Positions 34,039 to 46,141 of a DNA stretch of 64,000 bases are shown here, piece by piece (position 1 is the stretch's first letter; the number at the start of each line of letters is the position of its first letter). This stretch comes from Dendrocalamus latiflorus (lineage: Eukaryota; Streptophyta; Magnoliopsida; Poales; Poaceae), in assembly GCA_017311315.1 (NCBI GenBank), contig CM029609.1, forward strand, positions 39,554,744 to 39,618,743. The letters are read 5' to 3'. The notes beneath the pieces are model-generated. The model saw nothing but the letters and a program-made list of their open reading frames with translations. It had not been told where the DNA came from and did not search any database. A program made the translations under genes and the position numbers.

Positions 34039-36780
34039 TGTTGTCGAGACTCTAATATGCAAATCCAGACCTCTCTGTGTATACCACACTAGTACAGGAT
34101 CATGCTAGTGCACACAGTGTAAACATAGATAAAGTATCGACCATACACTCAATTAATAAAGGAAAAGATAAAAATATTATTAATTATCAGAGTTGTGACC
34201 TTACTGCCAACTTACAATTAATAGCCTGAAGGGCTTAATAAACTAGCAGCGGAAAACAAAAGAAAAGCGTAGTAGCCATTCGACATGCACACATGCAATC
34301 GACTGGGAAGTGAAGTCCTAATCCGCAAAATCATCGAACTATCCTCCTTCAGGTACCTTCTGCTGATATAGTTCCTCTTCTTTAACTGAGCAACAATAGG
34401 CATAAAGCCGTGAGCACTTTGGTACTCAGCAAGTCGTTTGTAACAAAGAATACAATATAGTATGCAAGGTTTACCAAATGATGGCTAAGTGGTTAGAAAA
34501 CAATAATTTGAAGTAAATACAATAAACAGATTGAAAGCGAACTTTGAAAATGATTAATAAGTAAATAAATAAAGGAATTGAGAGTAACCACAAGTGAACT
34601 GACCATTCACTCCAATGAACCACCCGTGAACTAACCGTTCACGTAATGAACCACTAGTGAACAGACCATTTACTTCCCAACTTAACACAACCAAGTTTTT
34701 ATGAAAACTCTACTCTTCATGTGAAATCACTGAGCATTATCTATAACCGTGGACACGGCTACTCAAATAGTTTTACACTCTGTAGAGGTTGCACAACTTT
34801 ATCCACATGATGTTATCATCTCTATGTAAAAGAAAATCATAACAATGCTTTTACGATGCTCAATCTCAACCTAATCTCGCCTGCTAAGATTTTGCCATCG
34901 AGTAGGCTAACTACTTAGTCGATAATTGTCCCCTCTTGCGCCAATAAAACATAAGTGATGAAATCAAAGTTGAAACTTCACAAATTATTATGCTAGGTCA
35001 ATCCCATACTAGACATGTGGTTGTGCGATAAGACTCAAATTAATGGCACATATAGTTAAGACTTAGATATTACCCAGGTGAAACATCCACATACCTGCAG
35101 TGCTAACCACACTTCCCCGTTTACTGTATGATCATTCGTACAAGTGAAAACTATTTTGTATAACCACTACCAATGACACTACCCATGCTAAGGTGCACAA
35201 ATTTTATAGCTGTGGCTGACCACCACGATTTAATATCTCATTAAGTCAAAATTAATTAATTGATCACATGCGACGATAACCCAATGGAATCATGGCATTT
35301 AAATTATCGAGAAGAAATTAATCAAATAAGTAATTAACTAGCAATACAAAGGTTTTATAACAAAAATAGCGATGCATGATAATTTAAAACAAAATAACAC
35401 ATAATAGATTTTAAAACTACGTTTAATATGATCAAAGGACATGACTTGTCTTGGCCTTGATCAGTTAATTGCTCTGGATCTTCATATCATCCTTCAACTC
35501 CTTCGAAGGCGTTATTTAATGAGAGAGAAAATGAAACGAAGCACAAAATCAAATTAAATAAAATTCAAATGAACTCCAAAAACATGAAAACTAGAACCAA
35601 AAGATAGAGCTCAATTTTAGATGAATTTAGAAAAAAGAATCGAGTCAGGTGGAGTTAGGACAGAGGAGAATGGGCTCTTGGAAAATCTAATCTAAAGAAA
35701 ATACTGGAAATTTAAAAATTCTACTGTGATGTAGACTCGATGCACGGAATAGCTAGTCTACGGTGGACTTAGCTCAGCTGGCTCACAGGTCTATGGCATT
35801 GTGTGGCTAGCAAGTGGGACCCAATTGTCAGTGACTTGGCTCATGGCGGACCAGGTTTAAGGAGAAGTCGAACCGATGGCTGGTGTGGGTGCATGCTGGC
35901 ATGGGTGGGCTGTGCAGTGCGGCGTGCTAACCGTCAATGAGGCGGAACGGCGGGGTGGGCGGGATACTCAACGGCGGTGATGGACAGTGAGGCGGCGATG
36001 AAGGCAATGGTGATTAGGGAACGGCGACGACGTGACCTTCGGCGAGATCGACGGCGAAGCACGACGAGCGGCTCAGGATGACAAAAGTGAGGCGTAGGCT
36101 CGATTTTTATACATGGACGCCGAGGAGACCACAGGTTGCATGGACTATAGCGTTGTGGCAGACACGGACGCCGAGACCGACGCAGAGACGATGGTGGATG
36201 GACCCTGAGCGGGACATGGCGGCGAGCTCGATGAGAATGATGAACAGCGCACGGGCCCTTGGAAGGATGACACGTGGCTTGGGGACGATCAAACGGCTAG
36301 TGCAAATGGCACAGATGAACAGTACTTGCGAATCTAGATGCTTGACACATGTCGCTTGACAAGATCCGGCAGTCGAGGCGAACTTGAGCCAGGTAGTCGA
36401 CGTGTGGCAGCGGCCAGATCAGATGGCTGGCGTGGATTGGGTCGAAGGGAAAAGGTGGGCTGGCTTTAAGGATTCAGCCCAAAGGCCTTTAGGGATATTT
36501 TTAATATTTTCTAATACCAGAAATTCAACTAAATTCACTTAAGATCTAGAAAATAGCAAATAAATCCAGAAAAATCCCAGAAAATTCTAGAAAAGAAAAA
36601 CCTCAAGACTTAAGGAACTCAAATAAAATACTTTCAGCAAATGTTCATGTTTATTTTAGTCATATTAAATCCTTTTAATGAATGAAAATTCATTTTAAGC
36701 TTGAGTTAAATCCAGAAAAATTCAAATGATGAATTTTCTTTAAAAACCTTCGAATAAACATAGGAAAATAGGATGTTACA
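34039..36780 (-). mobile_element. Gypsy-type LTR (minus orientation), 2.7 kb
   Basis: Runs from TGTTGTCGAG to AGGATGTTACA on the plus strand. Shared blocks with the 13,916-26,126 LTR include CTCTGTGTA near the left end, CACACTAGTNCAGGA, CCGTGGACACGGCTA, and AAAT-rich sequence next to the right end. Flanks GTGGA and GTTGT do not match, so this is not a simple solo LTR. It could be the 5' LTR of an element extending left. The 93-codon frame near 36,100 is in the GC-rich zone and has no recognised domain. Confidence 0.75.
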
Positions 36781-37240
36781 GTTGTTTAAGGACATTTGGA
36801 GAATTGTAAGCAAAGTAGGGATTTAGATTTATGTTCTGTAGAAAATTGGATGGTTACAAGGCAACTAAGTCTCCCTGCCTCTGCAGAAATCATTATTGAC
36901 ATTGTTCTGATAAGCCTAGGTCCTCAAGCCACCTGTCGTAGCACCACCCAGACTCTCTCTAGCTCATGTTATGACCTAGTTAGCTTGCTTTGCTCTCCTG
37001 CTCCAATGCCATTGCTTGACCGAGGTTCCCCGCCACCATGCGCCATCATGCCATCGCCTCCGTCCACCTTTCCATCCACTATTACCACCCATAGGTTTGC
37101 CTAGATTTTGCCATTCCATTTTGCTAGTTCCTAAGCTGCTCCCCAGCTACATCACTGCTGACAAGCTCGACATTGAGCCCGGCCGAAGCACCTTTTCTCT
37201 GCCTTCTCTTCTTTCTACCTCTAACATGGATAATTAGAGG
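36781..37240. other. Intergenic, no gene recognised
   Basis: Contains short Pro/Ser-rich frames of about 100 codons without a domain. It may be further LTR debris, since motifs such as ATGTGGACCC and GGCCCCACTAGTCAGC just downstream recall the gypsy LTR GC-rich zone. Confidence 0.35.
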
Positions 37241-38525
37241 TATAGTTAGCGTTAATGATAGTAATTAAGGTTAGTAAGTCACTGACATGTGGACCCAATA
37301 GGTTAATTAATTAAAAATATGATTTAAACCTTTTTGAAGAAATGTGTTACTCGCATGTGGACCCTGCTTGTCAGTTTATTTTGAAAAATAAAAAATTCTA
37401 ACCGGTAGGCCCCACTAGTCAGCTTATCGACATAATAAATCCAGTTTTCTCCTTCGTAAAGAAAACTATATATGAAAATAAAAATTCTTGCACATTATTT
37501 TCTCTTTCTTTTTTAGCATTTTCTAAGTGGTGTGATCTATAAGAAGCGGATGGTTTGATGTGAGGTGGTAGCCTTTACTATATAAACCTTGTGTTGAGTT
37601 AAGTCATGATAGGACTCTAAGATTTGGGTTAGGGTTTACTTGTGTTGGAGCCTTGTGTATATGTGCTCTATACTTAGAGCTCTACTATCTCGAGTGATTG
37701 GTTGTAAAATATTCCTTTAGAAGTAAAATGAACATTCAAAGTTTATCCAAGTAAGTTGTGCCATTGATCTGTTATTGTGATTTTGTTTTGCTTGACTTTC
37801 TTGTTTGGATTTCTCTCTTCATCATCTTTTCTGATGTCAAGGATGTGTAAGACGTAAATATATCTCCTAGAGATAAGATCTCATCTATCTAAGCATGATC
37901 TAGAGGAAGTTCTTGAGTTTGCTCGGTTTTCCTCAAGAGAGAGGTGATTTGGGGATTTTGCTCTTGTGGGGGTTTGGCTTTAATTCATTTTGTGGTCTAG
38001 TTTACTATGACATGTGAGAATCTATCCAAGGTCAGCTAGATAATCTAGGACCCATGAGCAAGAACAGATCGATATTTTTCTCTTTTGTTTGGTTTGCAAC
38101 TCTCCTTGTTTTGGATAAAGGTTGGAATTTTGGTATCAATCAAGACAATCCATGATTGAAATAGGTTCCTGATATCCTTAAGAGTGTTTTTGCTAAGTTT
38201 CACTGCATTTGGATCAGTTGTTTGAGAGTTGGATCTTTTCTTGGATTTGGTACAGTGCTTATTGCACTGTTTCTGGCATGAGCAATCAGATCGACACCTC
38301 AGGCGGTCTAACCGTCAGATGGTCAAACCGATGTTAACCTGGTGGTTAGACTGATGAGGTTGATCTAGCAATCGGTCAAACCACAAATTTGCCTGAGGTC
38401 AAACCAATGTCCTTGGCCTTTTGCTTTGAGTGAAAGGGTTTATGTTTTTGTTGCGTTGTGTTGATATTTGAGGAAAAATTTTGAGAAAATTATTCATCCC
38501 TCTAACTTGTTATACCCGAACCTAA
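37240..38525 (+). repeat. Copia-type LTR, copy B (approximate borders)
   Basis: Related to the LTRs at 1-2,201 and 59,082-60,640. It has a TATA box TATATAAA at 37,579-37,586, then TTAGGGTTTACTTGTG, a GTCAAGGATGTGTAAG block, CATGAGCAAGAACAGATCGAT and an ATTCATCCCTCTAAC end block. The left border is not defined. The CCGTCAGATGGTCAAACCGA zone near 38,320 holds short imperfect tandem GGTCAAACC repeats. Confidence 0.6.
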
Positions 38526-39113
38526 GAGATAGTCTAAGAGATTGTTCGTTCAAAAAGGGGCTAAGTAATCCAAGAATCACAAAGGATTGTAAATTCTAAA
38601 GTTGTCAGCAGGTCGGGGCCAAGCATGACATGCTCGACTAGCCTTCTCACCGAAAACAAAGCATGGCCCAGCCATGGCACCATAATCATCATCATGCACG
38701 CTAGCAAGGGTAGCTTACACAACATGTTGCTTTGCCCTCTTTACTTTCTCTCTGCAGAGATGGTACTGTGGTCCTGTTACAAAGAGTTTCTCACTTTTGA
38801 TTTTTAGAAGTGAAAAATTGAATGAAATAGTCTCTTAAGATAGTTTTTATAAATTATTTATAGGAGTCACCATAAGAGCTACTTTAAATGGAATATCTTT
38901 TCAACGTAAGTATCCCTTACTCTCTTAATTTTTCTTGCAATTTATCAAAACCTAAAAGCTACAGAAAAAATTAAAAGCAATAATATTTTTAAATAGAGTT
39001 CATGCAAGCAGTATTAGATGGAAAGAAAGGCGTGAGCGAGGAGACCTGTTGCATTAAACAATCCAAGGCAACGGGGATTCGTACTTATGTTGTGAGCGCT
39101 AGGAGAGAGAGAC

Positions 39114-39158
<45 letters not shown>

Positions 39159-39604
39159 GGTGAGATAGCCGTTTCATCACAGGTGACGACTGTCCTAGGA
39201 GGATGAGTGGTTCTCGTTTTAATTCCGTGGGGTCGGTTAGCCTCTGGTGATCCCCCCTCTCTTTTTTCCTGCGAGGTTCTGCTTGGTTGCCGCTTTGCTG
39301 AACAAAGGGAAAAGGCGAAAACAAATCTCATCCTACGCCTTCCTTTTCTCTTTCACTTCCTTCTCTTTATGTTTTTCTTTCTTTCCCCCCTTTGACCTCC
39401 CTTTCTTCTCTTTTGCTCTTTTTCAGTGGTTTCCTTTTGTTTTCCTTGTTGTTCTTTTTTCGCAAATTATATATTTGTAACTTTATTTTTGTTTGCTATG
39501 CTTCTAGTCTCATTTTAACACGTATTATTGTAGTAAGGCGGCTATATATTGCAGATATGAATTTGTTCATGGCATCTGTTTCACTACGCAATACTTCGCC
39601 TTGC
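38526..39604. other. Intergenic, includes (GA)n microsatellite
   Basis: No gene supported. Frames crossing the microsatellite encode only Ser/Leu dipeptides. A polypyrimidine, T-rich zone at 39,330-39,480 follows. Confidence 0.4.
39115..39156. repeat. (GA)n microsatellite, about 20 units
   Basis: Nearly pure GA run, likely polymorphic in length. Confidence 0.95.
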
Positions 39605-39845
39605 TCATTTTGACTTCAACTTCTGGTTTCTAATTCATTATTCTTTAATTTTGTTTTTCGAGCTTTTTAGCTTATTTTGGGTTTTTTACCTTTTCTTTTT
39701 TCCATATTTATTTGCATTGTCTGTAATAGGATAACACTTTTTTCTATTTTTAAAATTTTAAATTTAATTACACCAAAAACTACCAGCTGTTACAGTGCAA
39801 AATAAACCAGTTACAGTAAAAAAAGTCAAAAGCCCAACTGAGCAC
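39605..39845. mobile_element. MITE-like repeat copy (same family as 4.0-6.0 kb)
   Basis: Shares GACTTCAACTTCTGG, TTCGAGCTTTTTAGC, TTGCATTGTCTGTAATAGG, TTTAAATTTAATTACACC and the closing GTTACAGTGCAAAATAA / AAAAGTCAAAAGCCCAACTG. About 33 kb from the other copies. Confidence 0.65.
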
Positions 39846-41195
39846 AGTCATTCATCTGTTTCATTATATTGTCTATAGCCTCAAGAGCGTCCGTCTCAAT
39901 ATATTTGTCTATTGAGGGAATCTAGAGGGTATGTATTGCAATTTTCCTCTCTCCACCCATGCTTAAAAGATTTGAAAAGGTTAAGGTTATGGTGTATCAT
40001 TTAACAGGGGCATGTATGGTCATTTCTCGCTAAGTATTTCTTAGATTTAGTATTTTTTTAGTCTGTGCTATGGTGGACTGTAAAAAAAATATAGTGAAAT
40101 GGAGTGAGTAGCGGATGAGCCTCTTCTTTTCAGCTTCTAAAAGCCGTTTTTGGTTTTTCTACAGTAATTATTTTTCAAACTGAGTGTTTTTTCACGGTGA
40201 GATCTATAAGTTGATCGTAGTATATATATACTGTAGTGACTTTATTTATATCGGGCAAAACCATACGTGAGTTTCTGTTACTCCATACTCACTTTCATGA
40301 ACAGCTGAAATGTCATAAACTGTAACAAAAAACCATAAACCGAAGAAAAAAAAGAACAGACGCAAGAGATGGTGCCACATTGGGTGAGCACACATGCGGC
40401 CGGATTTTGGTTTAATTTACTGGCGATAGCTGGATCACCGCGATCGATCGATACACAAGAGCTAGCTACCTAGCTAGCTCAGTTTCTTCGCCTTCGCCAA
40501 TCACACGGACGTAGTGTGCCGTGCATCAACCGATCAAATGCAATGCACACTCCGTTTCTCACTCTCGATCGATGGGTGTCTCCCCTTGCAATCGAATCGC
40601 ACGTCGAGGGAGGCAGACGCCGGCAATGCATGTCCAAGTCCATCATGATCAATCGATGCAACAACCTGCAGAGCACCTCGCGCTGGATGATCGATCAGCT
40701 ACAGGCAGCGTTGGCGTTAGCCGTGGTGCATGTAGAGCCCACGCCAGTTCCCCCTGGAAAATCATTGGACCTGCATGGGGCCATGCACGCTCCGATCGAT
40801 CGGCTGCAGCCGCTGAACAACTGCTTGGTTTTCCGTCTGTCTGGTCGAAAATTTCGACAGCAAAAGGATCACATGAAACTGAGAGAGAGAAGAAAAAAAC
40901 TCGACGTTCTCAAAGCATAGGAGAAATGGATCGAGTGGATGGACAGCACGGAGCGATCGACACCACGAAAGCTGGAGATTCATCTCGAGACCAAGCATGT
41001 CGTGCCAAAATTCTAGGCGGCATTCTTGTGCGTCTGAATTCGTTTCCAGTGCCAAAGTTGGGCACAGCACAATCATGCATGCCCATTATTGTGATGAGTG
41101 GTTGCGATAACGTACGTCGATCGTCGTCACCGTCTCTAACGACCGAAATTGCAGCGTGCTTTCACAAGTGCATTATGATCAAAGGGACATCTCTA
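39846..41195. other. Intergenic, low-copy-looking, no supported gene
   Basis: Rich in CGATCGAT and GCTAGCTA words around 40,440-40,620. A 227-codon frame (40,521-41,204) and a 134-codon frame overlap in different phases. Neither has a recognisable domain or typical grass codon bias, so I do not call a gene. A transcribed non-coding or promoter-like function cannot be excluded. Confidence 0.3.
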
Positions 41196-42840
41196 TTTTT
41201 TTAACTGCTTGATATATGATAAAGCAAGAGAAAAAAAAGAAATATTACATTAACCCTACCGATAAAACTTCACAGGCAAGCGGCCACTAGCACCACTTCA
41301 AACAACTCACACATAGCACACCATGCAACTAAGGGAAGAACAACACACCCTAACGCTATACACGCTAAAGGTTCTAACTGAATTTCAAACTATAAGCAGA
41401 GGACCACAATTATACGAAGCTTAAGAGAGAATGGAAGCAAAGGCAAGATGAACTATAGCTCTACCACGGTTAAAGAACCACGGACCACGGTAAGCACCAT
41501 ACACTAGCAGGACAAACAACATAGAACTTTAGAATGAAGATGGCAAGGAAGCGGCCCTTCCGCTCAGGTGATGATAGTGGACGACACAGAAAAGAAGCCG
41601 ATAGGTCTGACACCACTCCCCCTCCTCCCACACGGCTCATCAACGGTGGCTTGCTTGGTCACAAGATCGAAACAGAACTACTGAACATGAGCCTCCGAAG
41701 TAATGCTCCTATTCAGGACGATGACTCGGACGGTGGAACACCGAAGTCTTTGGGCTTCTTCAAACAACCGGCCCAGTACTTAGGGAGAAAGCCCCCGACA
41801 ACAACAGCAAGGCTAGGCCTTGACCAAGAGCCCACCGGTGAGCAGAGCGACAGACGACTGCAAATCCAGAGCGAAGCGGCAGACGGCTGCAAGTCCAAAG
41901 AGGAAGGGGTCTGTCTTAGGTTTGGCGGCGGGGAAGACTCCTGGCATCGATGAATTTCGGTGGAATCCATGCGTTTCATGAGCCGGCCGATCGGCGGAGG
42001 ACCCCTGAGTGATGATGAATGAAGGTAATGGAGAGGACGTAGAATGCTTCGGGAATGGCAGGGAGGAAGACTCTTGGGCGAGGACAACGTTGGGCCACGA
42101 CTCTGGTGATAGGGCAGACTCCTAGGCGACGGCGAATGGCGGTTGATGATTGGAGATGATGAAGGTTAATGAAGGGCGAAGAAGGCTGGTGATGGTTGGA
42201 GAGGGCTAGCACTGGTGGTGGCTGTAGAACACAAGTGGGGGCTGGGTGCTACCTTTGCCAGCAGCAGGCTCACATCCAGATCTAGCGATGCCATCGTCGT
42301 GAGACGACTCAGTTGGATGTGGGGACGAGGGCGACACCACCCATATGCACCGCACAGACACTCCCTCATCGCTCCCGCCCTCGTACACGACACGTCGACC
42401 GAGTAGCAACAGGAAGTCGGCATCATCGTGCTCTTCTTCTTCAGATCTGGTGGCGACATGACAAGATCAGTTGAATGTGGGGCCATCGGTGGGTCCACCC
42501 TGGTGACCAGCATACTCGCGTCCACTTCGTGCTGCCCACATCGCCGAGTTTGTTGAAGATCTAAAAATGAATCGATGACGCTAGTGGCAAAAAGACAAAA
42601 GCGGCCCTAGATGTGGAACGACGAGGAGGGATGAGGAAGAAAAGAAGGAAGAGAGGAGGAGATGCAGCTGAGAGGCCCGCCGTTGTTGCCGCACCAGCGG
42701 CAATGGCAGCGAGGGGGCATCGGTGGAGGGGGCCTTTGGCGGCGTGGGCTGGTTGCCCCCTGAGTCGCTCGTGGGAGTGGTTTAGGAGGTTCTGGTACGT
42801 GGGTTGCAACATAGAGGATCATTTCTATTTGATTAATCCC
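41196..42840 (-). other. GC-rich segment, possible 5'-truncated LINE-like insertion
   Basis: On the minus strand, a Pro/Ser-rich, broken coding-like stretch (42,525 down to 41,713) is followed by an AT-rich tail. It ends with a short A run at 41,202-41,196, the layout of a retroposed sequence. No reverse transcriptase or endonuclease motif was recognised, so the assignment is weak. A host gene fragment is an alternative. Confidence 0.25.
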
Positions 42841-44044
42841 TAAATGTATGCGTGATCTTGGTCACACAAGCTTGATAGCACAATTGAATAACGAGTTAAG
42901 GCCCTACTTGGAAAGGATAGGCTTCGCATAAAGCAACGCATTTCCCACATGAATCTACACAAAATCCGCATGTTCCAAACGGGATATAACCTAAAACAAC
43001 TAATACACGGGAGATGAGAAAAATGAAAATGTACATCAGGAGAAGCAACATATTTTTATTTGCGAGAAGAATGGAAACCATCATAAAATTTCTATTGTAT
43101 TCTTCCACTTTTTAGTGAATTTCATTTGAATTAGTACTATTTCACCCCTTTATCAATTATAATTACATTGCATAGCTTATTTGGCCCCCGCAATCTAAAT
43201 TCCTAACTCCACCCTGCAATTGGTGTGGCAGTGGGACTTTAGTTGTCTGGTACATGATCAGAGTTCAATTTTTTTGTGGATTTTCTACTATGTATTCCAC
43301 GGTAAAAACTTGTGATAAAGATGACTAAACTAACCAAAATTATTTGCTCTAAAGAGAGGCATTAGAGATGGGCTGTGTTTTCTTCCCTCAAGACAAACCC
43401 AGTAGCTTATACCATGGCATCAACTTAATAGATTAATCTCTACAACTTAAAGACGGAATTGGTGGTGACAGTTCACCACCAGTGGTTCATCTACCTTCTA
43501 AAACCATCAAATCTAGCTGCCTATCGCCAATCCAAGGGTCCAGACCCTACATGCACCGCACCCCGCTCTAGGTCTCGCGCTGCCCTCCCTTCCCAAAGAT
43601 CTACCAAGTCTTTATTATATCTGAAAAGTTGAACGGAACGGTTCTATAGAAAGGTTATTATATCCAATCAGGGAGCTATAATAAGCATTAGATCAACCTA
43701 GCGCATCATCCTTATGATCTAGAGTAACCCAATCACATATTGCTCCTGAAAATACCGGTCTTCCCAACAAGCATGTGTCTCATTGGGCATGAATGGTTGG
43801 CAAACCACTTGATGTGATATCTCGTTTAATTAAACGGTCCAATCAGATAAGCCATTAAGTGGGCGCTTGCAAAGTGGACATATATGTGCTTGCTTGCTTT
43901 GATTGGGCAATTGGGACACAAAAACTGGTTGCTCATTCGTTATCCACTTTCTTTCCTTGGTCGCCCGGGAACAACAAAACCGATTGCTATGCGATAATTG
44001 CACTAAGCCCTACCAAGTGTGCTCGAAATTTCACATGACCCCTA
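42841..44044. other. Intergenic, no gene recognised
   Basis: AT-rich with a short hairpin-forming GGTGGTGACAGTTCACCACC at 43,462-43,481. No domain-bearing frame. Confidence 0.4.
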
Positions 44045-44345
44045 AACCTTAGGCCATGTTTGTACTGAGAAGTCTGAAACCAATATAAACACCTAGCTTC
44101 TTAAAGCGGCTTCTCCACTCCTTTTGCTTCCGTCTCGCTTCTAGGATAAGTCAAAGGGTCACGGGCATGCCACGTATCCCATTCCTCTTGCTCTCGTCTC
44201 GTGCACGTATCTTTCATTCACTTTTTGTACCGCTCGTCCTCTCATTCTCAAAGACTTTTTTTCAGTTGTTACTATTCTTTTTTAGTTAAAAGTTATCAAG
44301 CGTAGCTAAAATCTATCAGCAAAAGTCAATACGAATACCTCTAAA
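44045..44345. mobile_element. MITE-like repeat, copy 1 of a second family
   Basis: Shares AGCGGCTT, CGCTCNTCTCGT/CTTATCTCGC, TTTTGTACGTATCT-like and TTTTTTGGGTCA/AGTTAAAAGTTAT blocks in the same order with 45,235-45,485. Ends are not exactly defined. Confidence 0.4.
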
Positions 44346-44650
44346 TCTTTGGATTAGTATTCATCATAAGAGGATAAGCACATACAACCCAAGTTTCACA
44401 ATAAGCTCCCTGATGAACAAAAACTAAAACATGATTTGTCAGTGTAACACCTATCAGTTAAAGTTACTTGTCGACATGCAAGTGAATTGGCAATTGGGCG
44501 TGAAAGATGACGACGTACGTAAATTTTGTCGCCCGGAGTGCCATTTTTTTTATGTCAACACGGGAGAATACAATGGCACATGTGTTCTGTGGACGTCTAA
44601 AGCCTGAGTAAATTTAATAGGTATTACGTAGGAAAAGAAGCATTCTACGA

Positions 44651-44745
44651 AAATGGCCAATTTTGGCAGGTCGTAAACAGGACCTAAATGGCCAATTTTG
44701 CCGGTCGTAAACAGGACCTAAATGGCCAACTTGGCAGGGCTTTGG
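44651..44745. repeat. 35-bp tandem repeat, ~2.7 copies
   Basis: The unit AAATGGCCAATTTTGGCAGG is followed by TCGTAAACAGGACCT. Copies start at 44,651 and about 44,686, with a partial third after that. Confidence 0.85.
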
Positions 44746-45234
44746 ACCCTACTGCCGCATTTTAGGACCTGCGAAAATTTGTGCAAAACAGGAGGAGTTT
44801 GATGAAATTATTCCCGATTGGTTTTGAGGCTCGTAATTTCGCCCGCCAAAAAAAGAGTCCAGCTGCTTTGCATTGCCAGCGAGTGGTATCCGTCCGTCCA
44901 TCGTGCATGCTGCCACGGCAAGATTTCTCATGTACTACACCCGCTCCTTAAATGCACCTCTTAATTCTGCCGAACAACCGATCCACCAACCTTTTATCTT
45001 CTTCATTCACATGCCTGTGATGGGTTTGAGCTGACGCAGCGCTAGAAAGCAGCAACAAGGAGAGAACTGTTCTTCAAATTATTTTTTTGGAAGATGCGAA
45101 TATACGAGCACTAAGTAGCTATATAACCATTGTAGAGTACTGTCCATTTAGTGCACGCTAAACAGCGTAAGTAGAAATTTCATAAGAAACCGTTCAGTAA
45201 TCATAATAAGTAACATGGTAAGAATATAGCTGTT

Positions 45235-45485
45235 TATATTGGATTTTACTTAAAGAAGCTAAAAGTTTATATAAATATCTGATTTTTTGGAGCGGCTTAT
45301 TACTTTATCGCTCTTATCTCGCTCAGAGATAAAGTAAGTGTCACATGTATAATACACCGTACTTCTCTAATCTTTATCTTTTGTACGTATCTCTTTATTA
45401 ATTTTTCTGTTACAACTATTTACTTTTTTTGGGTCAAAAATCACCTCGCGTAATCGAAAGCTATAAGCCTAACCTGAACACCACT
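45235..45485. mobile_element. MITE-like repeat, copy 2, upstream of the EDR4-like gene
   Basis: Starts near TTGGATTTTACTTAAAGAAG and ends near AAAGCTATAAGCCTAACCTG. It lies about 660-900 bp upstream of the EDR4-like start codon, so it may contribute to its distal promoter (inference). Confidence 0.4.
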
Positions 45486-45659
45486 GTGTTTACGTACTGT
45501 TTAGCTAAGGACCAAGGTTTGGTGCCCTTGGACTTTGGAGAGCAACAAGATGTGGTCTGTACGGCTAAACGAAGGAAGAAAAGAAGAGGAGTATTTGCAA
45601 GGGACAAGCAGCGGTGGTGGAGGTTCTGAGGAACAAGTACCGCGTGGCTGAGCTGCTGA

Positions 45660-46141
45660 TCCTTTCCATAAACTAACAATTTCTTCTGTACCCCTCCTTG
45701 CCCTTTATTTCTTCTCCCAAAGAAAAGAGAGAGGAGAACAAAAGGCAAGGCGAGAGGGAGGCTTTGGCTTTGCTCTGCTCAGCTTGGGGTGGCTGACCGA
45801 CCGCGCGAGAGGGAGAGAAAGAGACGCTTATGATTGCCTCGACCTCGACCTCTTCCACCTGTTCCCTAGCCCGGACCAGCCCCCTCCCCCTGTAACCCCG
45901 CGAACGCTCCTTGAACTCTTCCCGGTTTTCTTGATTCCTCCCCCGGTCCGTCGCACCGCTATTCTTGGCGCCGCCTTCTTGTTGCTGGCGTTCTTGGCTC
46001 GCGGGTATAGTTCGCCGGTTTCTTGAGTTCTTGGGGCCGCGCATTGGCCGGCCGTGGACGGGCGGGTGGGTGTTCTTGGTTGGCTGTGCTGTTTGATGAG
46101 GTGGTGGCGGTGGTGGTGAGGATTGAGGAATAGCATTGTGA
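45660..46141 (+). promoter_or_regulatory. Proximal promoter / 5'UTR region of the EDR4-like gene
   Basis: GC-rich with pyrimidine-rich and AGAGAGAGG-type patches, typical of grass 5'UTRs. No canonical TATA box was identified; CTTTATTT near 45,703 is the closest. Long minus-strand frames across this region come from its skewed composition. The transcription start cannot be placed from sequence. Confidence 0.45.

Noticed and set aside
40521..41204. 227-codon plus-strand frame
   Set aside because: No recognisable domain, an overlapping frame of 134 codons in another phase, low-complexity CGATCGAT-rich DNA and no splice or family support.
43605..44045. Possible Helitron or CACTA fragment (TCTTTATTATATCTG start)
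   Set aside because: Neither the hairpin plus CTRR end nor CACTA termini were found.
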